64,000 bases of DNA. It comes from Torreya grandis. Taxonomy: Eukaryota > Streptophyta > Pinopsida > Cupressales > Taxaceae. Of this stretch, positions 38,041 through 50,124 are shown piece by piece (positions within the stretch are counted from its first letter, which is position 1; each line of letters starts with the position of its first letter). The DNA is taken from positions 1,299,501 through 1,363,500 of the forward strand of contig JARHVA010003262.1 of assembly GCA_037957365.1 (NCBI GenBank). Reading direction: 5' to 3'. The position numbers and the translations under genes are program-made. Under the pieces are notes generated by a model. That model was not told where the DNA came from. It searched no databases and was given only the letters and a program-made list of their open reading frames with translations.

Positions 38041-39332
38041 TTCCTTCAAACAAAATGTCTAAATAAATTCCAACATTTTGGTGAAAGAGAGTCCTAAAAG
38101 AAAAATAAACTTGTATTTTGCTTCATTGGGTTTTCCTCTTCTTACTTTGGGATTCTTTAAAAACATGATCCTTTCACTACTCTAATCAACATCAATACTT
38201 TCCTAAAAATAAAAATACAAGTGAAAGAAAAGACCCTAAATCACCTAAAAAACTTTAAGACATGTTAACCAAGGATTCTTCAAAGACTTTTAAGGACTAA
38301 TTACTAACTCACAAGACAAAATGGCATGGTATGAAATTTTTTGAATGATAAGGGTTGAAATTTGACCTATGGGGTCAAAATTCTCAACAATAACTAAGGA
38401 GAGAATAACACAATAATCAATAACATAAAATAAAGATAAAGACAATAAACATTTCTTACTTCCTTTTTTAAATTTGATGCTTACTTGTTGGCATAAGGAT
38501 GTTTTTTCTTGACCTATGATAATTTGAGTCTTCTATCAATGTTATTCCATGGTGGTAACATATTTCCAATATTAGTGTGAATCTTGGCATAAATTGGGCA
38601 TTATAACACTACTCTTAAAGTCTTTAAGAAGGTATTCCAACATAATAACCTTACACAAAAAATGTTGTTGGCATAAAGATGTAAGCACTTGCATTTATAT
38701 ATTTAAGAACTAACTCTAACCCTAATGAGGTTAGGTTAAATTCTAACTCGGGTTGAGTAAGTCTAACCATAGGTTTGGTAAAAGGACTCATGAAATCTTA
38801 ACACCTTAGTTTTAGATATTTGTGAGGCATGACATCTAGCTTTAGATATTTGTGAGGTGTGAATCATAATTTTTTAAATATTTAAGAAATTATCAATCAC
38901 TTTATTAGATCCTTTAACCTTTTAACTTCATATCTGGCTAAAAATTCATTTTTTTGGTAAATGAAATTCACTAATTTGATTTGGATTTTTTGTTTAGATG
39001 AGTTAATTAAGACTTACAATGTAATTAGTCTTGCTTAGTGCCTTTTTCCTTTTGGAATTTTTTAAAAATGTTATGAATTAATATCTTGATAGGCCAAAAG
39101 TGTCAAATTACTAGGTTAGATTTTTATTCATTTCAAAACTAAACTAGGTTAATGGTGCATACAAGGTAATATACCAAATAAGCTAGCCTCATCACATTTT
39201 TGGGAATCTAAATACCTTACACTAATGAACTTGGGAAATTTAGGTGAATTATAGGCTTAAAATGTGTCATTTTTTAGAAATTGAAATAAATCCTAGTTTA
39301 GGAATTAAAGTGGACAAAATTAAGTTTTTACA

Positions 39333-39695
39333 ACTACTATGATAACAACAAATAAGGTTGAGAAGAAGAAGCTAGTCTATACAGTCCACATACTACTTCA
39401 GTATGGTGGAGTGGATTGGTCTAAAAAAAATTGGCCTTCACTTATTAATCCCAAACTTGTCTAAAATAATTTGGAAAACCTATGACTTTTTTTTAATGAT
39501 TACTTACCTACTAATTTTATTTGAAAGTTGCATATATAAAGGTCTCATCCTATTCTGGGTTTTGGTGAAATTCTTTGGTGAATTTTTTTGGCTAACTTAT
39601 TTGAAACTATGCTTATCAAGATTTGGTATTTAAAACTTTTATTTGGAAGACTATCTTAATTAATTTTTAGCACTTCACACCTATATGTATATTTA
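39333..39695 (+). repeat. Repeat X, copy 2, left part
   Basis: From about 39510 it matches 7480-7690 (TTTGAAACTATGCTTATCA near 39600). The first 175 bases have no clear partner in copy 1. It is cut by the minus-strand gag-only element at 39696 and resumes at 61223. Confidence 0.7.
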
Positions 39696-42600
39696 TGTTG
39701 GAATAATAATCATTGAGAGGGGAGGATGAATCAATGTCTTAAAATTTTCTTTCAATTATTAGTCATGAACCACCACATCAACATGTAGATCAAACAATGT
39801 ATAAGCAATCACCCATACAAGCATAAAAAAACATTGCATAAGAAAACACATCATATATATGGGAAAACATCAAGGGGAAGAAAAAATAAATAATCCCTAA
39901 AAATGTACTACATTATTATAAGTCAAAATATCAAATTTAGTGAAGCACCAACTTCACATCAAGCACCAACCCCAACTAGCTAAGCACCTACTTGACTAGG
40001 CTTTAGCAAGCACCCACTTACAAAGAGAAACCAACCCCATAGATGACTCAATACCAACTAAACCAAATAATTTATTTTATCACCTTAAAAACACCTTGTT
40101 TCTCAACCAACTAATTATGACCACCTCTTTAGCTCTTTACACTCTTATCTCTTTCAAACTGCCTTTTCAGTCTTTATGCTCAACTAGGTCTCTTCAAGAT
40201 AGATTAGGTAAAATGACCTTTACATTCATAATAATACCTCATATTCTATATTAATTCAAATTATTATACACACATTTGATGGTATACATGAACTTATTCT
40301 ACTCAATCTTATTTCTCATTCACTTCCTCTAAGCATTCATTAATAGGCCTAAAATTGCCTTATATTTATACTAAGTTCTTGATCATACACCTATTGGTCA
40401 GAAATAAATTATTTCCCACTTATATTTTCCATATAATATTCCTTATTAATGTTAAAAACATGAATAAATCATTACATTAGGTTTAAAATATCTTAAATAG
40501 ACCAAATCCTTATTTAGGTGTTAAGGAAACCTAATTTAATTAGGCCTTCATTAGCAAACATTACCCTTTGATCTCATTGGAAAAGTTTAAAACTTAAAAG
40601 CAATAGGAAAAATACATATACCACTAAAATATAACCCCAATTATGTCATCTTAGTTCCATAACACTTTTTGTCTCCAACCATGACTTAAAGCACATCATT
40701 TGTACTATTCACAATTAGACCTTCTCATACACAGAAAGTCTATCTTGAACTATTGAAGATTAAACAAAAATTAGATAAAAAATAATGGAATTAAATCACA
40801 TTTACATAAGATACATAGCCTAAATTTCATCACCATATTATTTATACTTCACAACTTAGGGAAAAATTACTCAAACCCTTCTTTGTAAATAGCCCACTCA
40901 GATCTGCTAGAACACTCTAAAACCTAGTCATGAATAATTTGATCTCCAATACCTAAAAGAACACTTAAAATTACCAATTATATATTAAAAATATAATTTT
41001 ACATATGTATACCACTATAAATACATAAATAATAATTTATAATGTCAAACATTGGTCTTGTAGACCAATCTTTTGATTTTAGTACACATAGTCAATCCAA
41101 AACTAGAAAAGCCATTTTGGATTCAACATTTTAATCACTTTCACTGATTATAAAACCTTATAAAAAGAATTGATAGGAAATAAAATTACTATAAAAAAAC
41201 ATGTGAATTTTATACTTCAAATTAGAGCATAGAGTCTCAAACTCATCTCTTTAACTTGATTACCTAGAACTACCAATTTACCTTAAAGCACAATCATGGT
41301 GACAATGACCTTCAATACCTATATGACCATTTTAATAAAATTAAAATGAATGTATATTATATTATGATATTTTTAGACAATTTTAAGATATAAATATAAA
41401 ATTTTAAAATAGCAAATATTGGTCATATAGACCAATCTCAAGACCTTACATTTCACTATCTCATATGCACTATATAGGTCAACTTGTGAGCAAATTTTTC
41501 ACTTTAATCACTAACCTCCAAAACTTATATAAACTATTAAAATTTATTAAAATTCATAAAAAAAGCATATCCATGTACTTGGTTTCATCTCTTTTCCATG
41601 ATAACACATTCTCAAACCTCTTCTCATCGTTGCCTAGGTTTTTCACTATTTCCACCTTTAGGCCTGTTAATGACTAGCTTTATTGGATTACTAGTTTAGA
41701 ATACCTAATGGATAGAGAATATATAGAAACCACCATGTAAATTAAACACAATTATTGAACTTATCCTTCTAATGATTTTCATACTTTGACTTGGTTAACT
41801 CTAACTACTATAGTAAATATCTGAGAAACTAACACTTTCTTGTAGGGTCTACTCACACACCTGACAACTCAATCACACATGGAAGTGATGAGGAGAGTCC
41901 ACTAAAATATACAATAGCTTACCTAAACATATTAATCCATTATAGGCAATTTTAATCAACATCTTTAAAATTGGGTTTTTATTAGGGTTCTAGGAGGTTT
42001 TAAATGTACTTTCACTATTAATAATTATTCATAAAGTTTATCCCCTCAATCCAAAAACTAATGCCTAAAATTTTTATCTAGGACCCTTACCCATATACCA
42101 TGAATATATTAGGTTCCTATGTAGAATTTTTATGAGATAACAAACACAATAAAATCCTTCTCAGGTTGAGAACCCTCTATTAAGCACACTCAGGAGACCT
42201 CCAAACACATATTCATGACTTTTATTGGAAACCATGACCTTAAACTTGGTAAACATACTTGAAAAAACATGAAACACTTCTAAAAAAACTCAAATATCCA
42301 TAATTAACTTATAAATATAACCTCATACCCCATTAGGCTATACTCTCTCTCTCTACATCATGGTCTTTATGCTATATTAGACCTAAAAACAAACCTTCAT
42401 GCCACTATTAGTGCACTCTATACCTCATCCACAAGCTCAATCATCATTAACATAATTTCATACAACATATCACATGTTTAAAAAATTTCAAACATCCTTA
42501 TAAAACCTTATCTCACCATGTAACCAAGATTATGCCTTCATGCAAGGTCTCTTCATGTCATAACTAATCTTCATAAGACACCTTGTCCTCAAATATATTT

Positions 42601-43033
42601 GATATAAATATTATATAACCTTTAAAATCCTAATAAAATCCATCTCACCATGCTGCCATGCCTTTTCATGCACAATATTAGGCATGTTATGCACATACCT
42701 TCTTAGGACACTACTAGCCTCAAGCACTTGATAACTTTGACAACAATATCCTTCCATGCTAACCTTCACATCACTCATGTAGTCATAAGAAAATATGCCA
42801 ATCATATATTAAAATATTAGAATCACTAAAATGTTGATAAATATTCTCTCTTATAAATACACCCTTTAATGAACTCATGAAGACCTATAACCTCATGATC
42901 ATGCTAACTAACCTTAAATACTTTAGCTTGTTACAACATAACACTCACTAGAGCAACCCTGAGACATCAATGACAACAATAATGATATAAAGCTTCATAA
43001 TCACCTTTGACATCAATATTCATAAGATCACCT

Positions 43034-43405
43034 TGAAATATTTTTCCAAAATTAGATGTCCAAGATCATGATTGTAGAGCGAACACACAAAACTGTTGAA
43101 TCAAGAAATCTAGAAGAGAGCAAAAATTGAACACAATGTATTCAATAATAGATATCAACTCCTTATGCAAAGAAATGATGTTCACATCTCTAAAATATAT
43201 CACAAATTGCAACTAAGGAGCTCAATGAATCTAGGCTCACTAAATTAATAATATAAAGGAAGAGAAGTATTTATAGGTTAGAGAGATAGTTAAACCCCAC
43301 ATTCTAGTGAATGTGGTACTAATCCTCTTAAATAGCCTCTATATCCCTTAGCAAGATAATGTAGCTATGTATCAAAAACCCATAGGAAAAAGGTATACAC
43401 CAACA
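43034..43405 (-). repeat. 3' LTR of the small nested element
   Basis: It is colinear with 46969-47337: AGATGTCCAAGATC near 43052, GAATCAAGAAATCTAGAAGA near 43102, and TTATAGGTTRGAGAGATAGT near 43272. The purine-rich stretch on the minus strand just before its start (complement of CCCCCCATTATCATAG at 43406) is the likely polypurine tract. Confidence 0.9.
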
Positions 43406-43633
43406 CCCCCCATTATCATAGCATATGTAGGAGATGATACAAAAAATGAGTCCCAAAAACAAGTCCTAATGGGGTATCCATGTACAACACAATCTCTCAT
43501 AAAGTAGAGATAACAAGAAAACCCATAGGAAAAAACTCTCCCCCAAAAGAGAGTCATAAATAATAAGCTACTAAAATACCCCTCAGAAGAAGATGTTGAA
43601 ATAATCAACACTAAAAGTACATAGTGATGATCC
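43406..43633 (-). other. Non-coding 3' internal end of the small nested element
   Basis: It lies between the end of the degenerate frame and the 3' LTR. A 79-codon minus-strand open frame overlaps here (43611-43372) and runs into the LTR; it has no recognisable motif. Confidence 0.5.
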
Positions 43634-44680
43634 CTAATATCCTACAAAACATGAAAGAAGTGTGCCTCCACACAGAAGAGAGAGAATGTGAATACATAAT
43701 GTCACATGATGAATGATGTAGTAGGTCCCTCTAAAACAAATGTTGTCTCTTCTTTTTGGAAGAAAGAAACCATGAGCTATCAAACTACTAAATTCCCTCT
43801 CAAGTGGAATGTATGTAGGAATCATGATGTAGATCTCTAAAAAATGTTGAAATATCTCCCTACTAATGCTCAAATGTGACAAAGTCTAATTAGATATCAT
43901 AGGACTAATTGTAGAAGATGGAAATGATGAAGCATGTAATGAAGGAGAGAGAATGGCTAAATAATAGGATAAACATGGAACATTCACTAAAATAATGTCC
44001 ATGGGAAGTAGAGAGCAATACTCAATAACTATCAAAACTAAAGACTAGTTTGCAAATGAAGCACTAAGATCTATAAGATGAACATCTATAGGAACATATG
44101 AGTCATCAATACTCTCAATGTGTATACTCATACTATAAATTGTGGAGTCCTCCTAATTTCACATTTGTGAAGGCTCTAAAATAGAAATAATTTACATAAA
44201 AATGAATGTAGAATCTACAATAGGATAAATGAAGTCTAGAAGAATATCATCTTATAGTGGGGGCTTGATAGAAGGAAGAGCTATATCCACCATATATGTG
44301 TCATCACAAGGAATAAAAGTAGGAGGTGAGAGTACAACTATCTCTTAAGATATGATAGGTAGTGGAGGAGGAGGTATGACATAAATCTCATCAAGATCAT
44401 TGAAAAGACTTTAAAGAGTGATCCAAATAGTTGAGGGACATTATATGTGCTCTACATGGTGATGTAAATCCCATGAAACATGTATCAACAACTGACCATA
44501 AACACAATCACAAGAGTTGGCATAGTCATTGTATTAACCTAGGTCAATAGGAGCAAGAATCTATCCATATAAGAATGGAATAAGTTCACATTCCTTGAGT
44601 GAACATTCTATGTACATACACCATGAAGCATAGTTAGCCTTACTAAGAAGGATCACTAGAGATGAAATAACTCTCCTCAA
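43634..44680 (-). pseudogene. Gag N-terminal fragment fused to unplaced sequence
   Basis: On the minus strand from about 44670 the translation includes SKANYASWCMYIECSLKECE, YGQLLIHVSWDLHHHVEHI and CPSTIWITL. These are the N-terminal and UBN2-type blocks of a plant copia gag. From about 44410 the same frame continues as a Pro/Ile/Ser-rich sequence (DEIYVIPPPPLPII) with Gln-type stops. The last 82 codons (43882-43634) are open but unrecognised. No zinc knuckle or enzyme is present. Confidence 0.6.
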
Positions 44681-46956
44681 TAGGTATCTCTCAAGTGGAG
44701 TCGACATAACCATAACTGAGAGTAATAGTGCACACTCTGTAGATGGATTTCAATCAAGTGAGAATAATTAGTACACAAGTGATAATACATGCTCAAATGG
44801 ATGTCAAGCCCTGCTAACAATGCATCTAGGAATACAAGATCAATCTATACAAGTAGTCACAAAATGGGCATAGGTAATAGTTATTAAAAACTAAATATGC
44901 ACAAGAAAGAGAATGTAGGGCCCACAAAAATATCCTTAAGACAATCAATAGTGACCCCCCTATGTTTGCAATTATAAATCATACTCATGGAATGAACAAT
45001 ATGTGCTTATGATCAAGTACTAGTGCATGCTATAAGTATGAACATTGGAATTAACAAAAATAGGTCCTCACAATTAAGATAAATTAGTGCAATACACATG
45101 AAATGAAAATAAACCAAGTAGGAAGACATCAAACTCTATTGATAATGCATCTATATTAGAAGTAAATGTGTGAACTAGTTAGATAACCCCCCCTCCCTAA
45201 ATTTTGGCACTTTATAATTTAGTGCATTTTATAACTACAAGTAGGCTAGATATGTGGGAAATTAAAAAATACACACTTTTGTAAAAGATGGCACTCAATT
45301 TCAAGCTATTGTTTGCAATATATTAATAAAATGATTTCTTTTAAATAGCTATTTTTAATTAAAAAAATGCACTAAATGATTAAAATAAGCTTGATTTTAA
45401 GGGGTTACTTATCCTTCCAACCTCTCATTAGAATTGGCACTAAAAAAGGAATGCAATGGTTTTGTCTGTGAGGGGGAATTGACCTTCTACCAACTTGGGC
45501 CTCGCCCTTCATCTTCATCAGGTGAAAATACAAGGAAAATTTAAAAACCAGTTACAAATCTCCTTTACAATGTATTATTTTGATGCTAAAAAATAATCAA
45601 AAATTTATGTGTTTCACCACGTGCATACACATCACCTCCTCATGAAAAATTATTATCCCCACCATGTAAGAATAAATCTCATTTTAATATCAAAAGACAA
45701 GGGACCTTTCATAGGAAAATCCACCCACATGAAAATAACCCCACTTACATTTGAAAACAACAAAGCAATTATCCCCTATTCATAATTATGTCTTCCACTT
45801 GTTATTATACAAATCAAACATGTAAATATGAAAATAATACTTGGGTTTGAAAGTTCTAAGATATTTGGTTTTAGAAAACCATAACACATGGACATAGCTA
45901 GAGTAAAGGCACAATGAAAAGCATTTGGGATTAATGTGAAAAAACCATGTTTCCATTGAAATGTGAAAAACAATGGTAGATCTATAGCTAGATGTTGAAT
46001 CATAAGTGGTCCCATCAAAATATGACAAAATAGTCACGTGATAAATCACTAGTCACACATTTGAGTCTCAAGCCCAAGCTTAATCAACTCAAGTAGTTGT
46101 TTCTTAATCTAAATATGTTGATTGTCAAGGTATTATTATTTGCCCAAATTTCTCAAGAGATATATCGATTATTCTATAATTTCAAGGCAAAAGAGTGTAG
46201 AAATTTCTTTGTAGATCAAGAAACTTAGATGTTAAATGTTAATATCTCTTCTAATGTAGATCCAAAAATCAAAATGTCACTATTCCCTTGCTGATGCTTA
46301 AATCTAATGGTGAGTTTGATGCTAGATCTTCGAGTGTTATTTAGGCAAAAAATTGCCAAAAAGGAATGTAGACCTCCAATTCAACTAGAAATGTCAATGT
46401 TAGGTTAGATCTGAAAATATATCCAAACACCACAATAAAAGATGCCAAAGTGTAGGTCTAGATAAAAGTGAAGATCAGATCACAAAGGATTATATCACAA
46501 TGTATTTTTTCCAATGCCAAGGCCATGCAGGAAATGATACCAAAGTTATATTTGAATGCTTGGTTGGATGCAAAGTGGAATGCCTAGCTTAGAAATCAAT
46601 GCTTGACTCCTCCACGCATCAAAAAACACTCTCCCTCAGATCCAATGCTTAGGGAAACAATTCAAGCTTAAAAAATATATCTATAACCAAAATAGATAAT
46701 AGTCTCCTTCAATTGCAAATTAGATCTTCCTATATTTGAAGCAAACAAGGAGACAAATCCAATGCAGTAGTTTCCTTGGATTTTATATAAAAAGACCACT
46801 ACAAAATCCTAAGGTTTTTGATATTTTTAATTTAAAACAACTTCAAAATTTCATAAACCCTCTAAAAAATTGATGATGAAAAAAAATGGTATACTACTCA
46901 ATATTTCTTATTAATCAACAATAGAAAGAAATTAGTATTCATTGCTAACACCCAAA
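44681..46956 (-). other. Non-coding leader of the small nested element
   Basis: It covers 2.3 kb between the primer-binding site and the gag fragment. Stops are frequent in all minus-strand frames, and two overlapping open frames near 45776-46049 look like chance. No domain or internal repeat was seen. Confidence 0.55.
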
Positions 46957-46968
46957 GCTCTGATACCA
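46957..46968 (-). other. Primer-binding site of the small nested element
   Basis: The + strand GCTCTGATACCA is the exact complement of TGGTATCAGAGC. It abuts the 5' LTR edge at 46969 and fixes the element's orientation. Confidence 0.93.
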
Positions 46969-47337
46969 TGAAATAGTTATCCATAATCAGATGTCCAAGA
47001 TCGTGACTATAGATTGAACACACATGACTATTGAATCAAGAAATCTAGAAGAGAGCAAAAAATGAACATAATGTATTCAATAATGGAGATGTGTTTATAC
47101 AAAGAGACAAAGTTCACAACTCTCAAAGCTATCATAGCTCAAAATTAAGAATCTCAATGAATCCAGGCTCATTGAATGAAGAATACAAAAGGAGAAAGGT
47201 ATTTATAGGTTGGAGAGATAGTGAAACCCCACATTTTAGTGAATGTGGTACTAATCATCTTAAATAACATTTATATCTATAAGCAAGCTAATGTAGTCAT
47301 GTAGCCAAAACCCATAGGGAAAAGTCATATAATAACA
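46969..47337 (-). repeat. 5' LTR of the small nested element
   Basis: On the minus strand it starts TGTTATTATATGAC and ends CTATTTCA directly before the primer-binding site. It is colinear with 43034-43405 with moderate divergence. Confidence 0.9.
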
Positions 47338-47444
47338 CACTTTCGAAACAATAAAGACAACCAATGATATCAACATTCTCAAGGACCTTAAACATAAATG
47401 ACAATATCAATGCCAAACCTCAATAATAGGGATAATGCTCAACA

Positions 47445-47457
47445 ATCTCCACCTTTG
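47445..47457 (-). other. Polypurine tract of gag-only element 2
   Basis: On the minus strand it reads CAAAGGTGGAGAT, followed by the LTR start TGTTGAGCATTATCC. Confidence 0.82.
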
Positions 47458-49149
47458 TCATCGATGATAAACATACTCAAAAAATTATGGCAACCATCTC
47501 TCAAGTCTAGCTCTTACCTTTTCTTTCCCTTGCTGATCTTTCTCCCCTTTTGATATTAATGAAAAAGGGTCACCTGTAACTATTAGAATCACACTTTCTC
47601 CCCCTAAGATGATACTACCTCTCAAAGACACTATATGGTACACAATATTTATAAACTATAACAACCACCCATGGAAACACTCTTTATTTCATGAATGACC
47701 TCACTCATGACAACATTTTAATGTACCTAATCACTACCAAATATACTTTACCAATTATCTCTATTCACCTTTGATATCCACCTTATGCAAGATGCATCTT
47801 CACAAGAAGCTCCTTGATATCAATCTTGATCACTAATCAATAGAGAAGACAATGATCGATAATCTCACCTTGAATATATCACTCAAGATAACATAAAACA
47901 CTCAAAACATTCTCATATCATTGTTATCATAATTCTAACATGACATGACTAGACTAAAACCTCCAATGCACCTGAACACCTTTGACTTCTTGATGTGTGC
48001 CTTCAATGCTCACACCACTTATGATAATTATCATAAAATAAAGAATCATTAAAAAAATCTAAAAGTAACCTTGTTAGCTAATGTCAAATACCTTCATGAC
48101 ATATTCAACTTTCATGATGTTTTTCTTGCACAAAATACACTTCCAGATCTAGCTTAATGAATGGAAAATATCTATAAGGAACCAAGAACATAATAAAAAT
48201 TCAAAACATAAATTCCAATGCTTTAAACTAGTTCTAATCACATTTCTCTCTACTCAGGTCCTTACAAATTTTCATAGTCTAAAACTTTTGAATTTCACAT
48301 GCATTTATTTCATTTGTATGGATAGTCAAGAACTTTTTCCACTTGGAGGATTTCCTTCATGTTGTCTATTTTATCTTTGGTTTTTACACCAACATGTTTT
48401 GATCAATATCATGGCTTCTATTCTATTTCCTAGGATATTGTGTTCCTTATAAGACTAGTTCAAATTTATATTTAACTGTCATATTTTTGAATTACAACAA
48501 CTATTTCCCAAGTGTTAAACTTGATGATTTCTACTGTGTCTCTTATCTATAGACCAAATTTTATGGCATATAGCTTGAGATAGAATATTCCTCATCACAC
48601 CAAATTTTTAGGACTTCTTGGGATATTTGACATCATATCTATGTAACCTTTTGACCAATTTTGATGTTTTAGGTACATTTAATAAAATCACAAACTTGAT
48701 AGTCTAGGAGGATCTACATGATATTCAATGATGATCTTGCTTTTCTAAGCTTGTGATATGCTTTTTTCTTTCTCCAAATGGTAATTGAGATTTTTATAAC
48801 CTCACCAAAGCATCTATAGGACCCTCAAAACATCCTCTTGGCCATGAATGACCTGTACTAATGATATATTCCTCAAAACCATCATGTAAATTTGATATTA
48901 TTATGTTCATAGTTGTTCTTCCTTTAGATGACTAATCAGCACATCTCGGTAATCATCTTACTATTATTCTCATAGCTACCTCAAGCCTTTATACCATAGA
49001 GTTATATGATTTGATTTTGATGTTCTATATCAAGGATCTCCATCTTTCTATATCATGATCTATGACTTCTTTTTTTACATAACGACCCAGTAACACACCT
49101 CCATGATGATTTTATTGAGTGATAAATGTCTCTATGAAGTCTAATAGAG
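47458..49149 (-). other. Non-coding 3' internal region of gag-only element 2
   Basis: About 1.7 kb separates the gag C-terminus from the polypurine tract, against about 0.4 kb in member 1. I looked for integrase, RT and RNase H motifs on the minus strand and found none. The origin of the extra 1.3 kb is unknown. Confidence 0.5.
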
Positions 49150-50080
49150 ACATCTCACTTCACATAGCTCTATAATAATGTGAAATTAGGATATTCCTAG
49201 ATCTCCACTCTTTTCTCAACCAACTTGAAATCATGAGGTTGATATTCCTTATTTAGGATCCTCTTAGTCATGATTGGCACCTCTGGTTTGATTTTTACAT
49301 CATCCTCCTTCTCTATCTGAGATGATACCAAACACTTTTGTCATTCTACCTTGGCAATTAATTCACCTTGATCCATAAGATGATCGTGACTAGTTCTCAC
49401 CTTATTTTGTCTCCACACCATGATTTGTCTCTTATGATCTTACAACATCTTGTTATGACTTGAGGACTTATTTAATCCAATCTTATAAAATCTTATAATA
49501 TGACTAATACATTGACACTCATATAAGATAATATTACTCTTGTTATACATACCTCTTGATTGATGTGGTCTATGATCTCTTCTTATCTAATTTTTTACTT
49601 TACCATAGTTCCATGAAAACTTATTCTTGGGTGGCATCCTTCTATATTCATTGGATTTATGTCCAAACTGATAACAAATAAAACAATGACCATGGGAGAA
49701 ATTGGAATATCTTATGAAGTTAAGTTGTCTGATTGGTTTTCTCATATTGATTTTTATGCTAGAATTATTCTTGTCTTGATCTATCTTCTCATGACCTTTA
49801 TCAAACTTACTCATCTTGTTTATTAGTTTTTCATGTTTAACCTTCAAGTAACCTAGCTCAGACTTCAATTGATTGCACTCAACTTCCTTTGATCTCAAAC
49901 TTTTATCTGCAACCTCTAACTGACTCTTAAGATCCTTGATGTTAATTTCATACCTTTTCACTTATTTTTCCAATTCAATATTTAATATACATATTTACTC
50001 TTTAATATCCTTAACCATAGATCTCGACTCTTGACTCCCTTTCCTTAACTACTTATCCATCTTGTGCTTCTAAGATCACC
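49150..50080 (-). pseudogene. gag: Gag remnant: coiled coil and zinc knuckle, N-terminal half missing
   Basis: The open piece 49961-49587 starts with a Lys/Glu/Leu-rich coiled coil (KRYEINIKDLKSQLEVADKS). IRQLNFIRYSNFSHGHCFIC follows, and the knuckle is complete except for its last Cys, now Tyr (CFICYQFGHKSNEY). Further on, ILNKEYQPHDF and an EYPNF block at 49190-49240 match the gag C-terminus of member 1. The capsid-like N-terminal half found in member 1 (24560-25300) has no counterpart: the coiled coil begins within about 100 bases of the primer-binding site. Confidence 0.82.
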
Positions 50081-50112
50081 TTTCAGTTGTTAATATTGCT
50101 CCAAAGGACCTT

Positions 50113-50124
50113 GCTTTGACACCA
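50113..50124 (-). other. Primer-binding site of gag-only element 2, decayed
   Basis: On the minus strand it reads TGGTGTCAAAGC, matching TGGTATCAGAGC at 10 of 12 positions. It lies two bases from the 5' LTR edge at 50127. Confidence 0.8.

Larger units (their letters stand above)
35937..38389. mobile_element. 2.45 kb insertion with TGTTG...CAACA ends, possible solo LTR
   Basis: It interrupts the gypsy 5' LTR exactly; the flanks CTTACATAAAAA and AACTAAGGAGAG match the unbroken LTR at 11053-11075. Its ends (TGTTGTCAATT and AATTCTCAACA) fit a solo LTR, though they also form an imperfect 11 bp inverted pair. Two minisatellites lie in the right half. No primer-binding site, polypurine tract or enzyme motif was seen. 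A target duplication is unclear because the flanks are A-rich. Confidence 0.65.
10963..39332 (-). mobile_element. Ty3/gypsy LTR retrotransposon, Tat-like, about 16 kb before nested insertions
   Basis: LTRs lie at 10963-11998 and 35837-39332; the right one is split by a 2453 bp insertion. Reading right to left are a 2.9 kb leader, gag, protease, reverse transcriptase, RNase H, a second RNase H-like domain, integrase, a 3.4 kb 3' UTR and a polypurine tract. The second RNase H, the integrase wording PWSFSMWG and the very long UTRs with tandem repeats point to the Tat/Ogre group. A 9.6 kb gag-only element is inserted near the gag/protease junction. I saw no convincing target duplication (TTACA left, ACTAC right). 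All domains carry stops or changed catalytic residues. Confidence 0.9.
35837..39332 (-). repeat. 5' LTR of the gypsy element, split by an insertion
   Basis: The left piece 35837-35936 and right piece 38390-39332 together align with the 3' LTR at 10963-11998. The + strand left edge is TGTTCTAAGAGTAAA, matching TGTTTAAAGAGTAAA at 10963. The right edge is TTTTTACA, so the minus strand starts TGTAAAAACTTAA. Removing 35937-38389 leaves 1043 bp. Confidence 0.87.
43034..47337 (-). mobile_element. Small LTR retrotransposon with gag fragment, nested in an LTR
   Basis: Two repeats of about 370 bp (43034-43405 and 46969-47337) flank 3.56 kb. On the minus strand the LTRs run TGTT...TTCA. The primer-binding site is perfect. 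The target duplication is CACCT at 43029-43033 and CACTT at 47338-47342, differing by one C/T change. The uninterrupted 5' LTR of the host element reads AGTACCTCTAGAACAATAAA near 61112, confirming the insertion point. Inside there is only a degenerate gag N-terminus joined to sequence I cannot place, so it is non-autonomous. Confidence 0.88.
39696..47444 (-). repeat. 3' LTR of gag-only element 2, split by a nested element
   Basis: The LTR pieces are 39696-43033 and 47338-47444, and they align with 50127-61222 without its amplified part. They also align, in reverse complement, with the LTRs of member 1; for example GCACCAACCCCAACTAGCTA at 39963 mirrors 24130-24170. The segment near 41290-41450 shows the ancestral, unexpanded form of the region that is amplified in the 5' LTR. 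Confidence 0.85.

Noticed and set aside
10958..39337. Target duplication of the gypsy element
   Set aside because: Flanks TTACA and ACTAC do not match well enough, so none is claimed.
45776..46049. Two overlapping 80-87 codon minus-strand open frames
   Set aside because: They overlap in different frames, have no motif and lie in the leader of a non-autonomous element.
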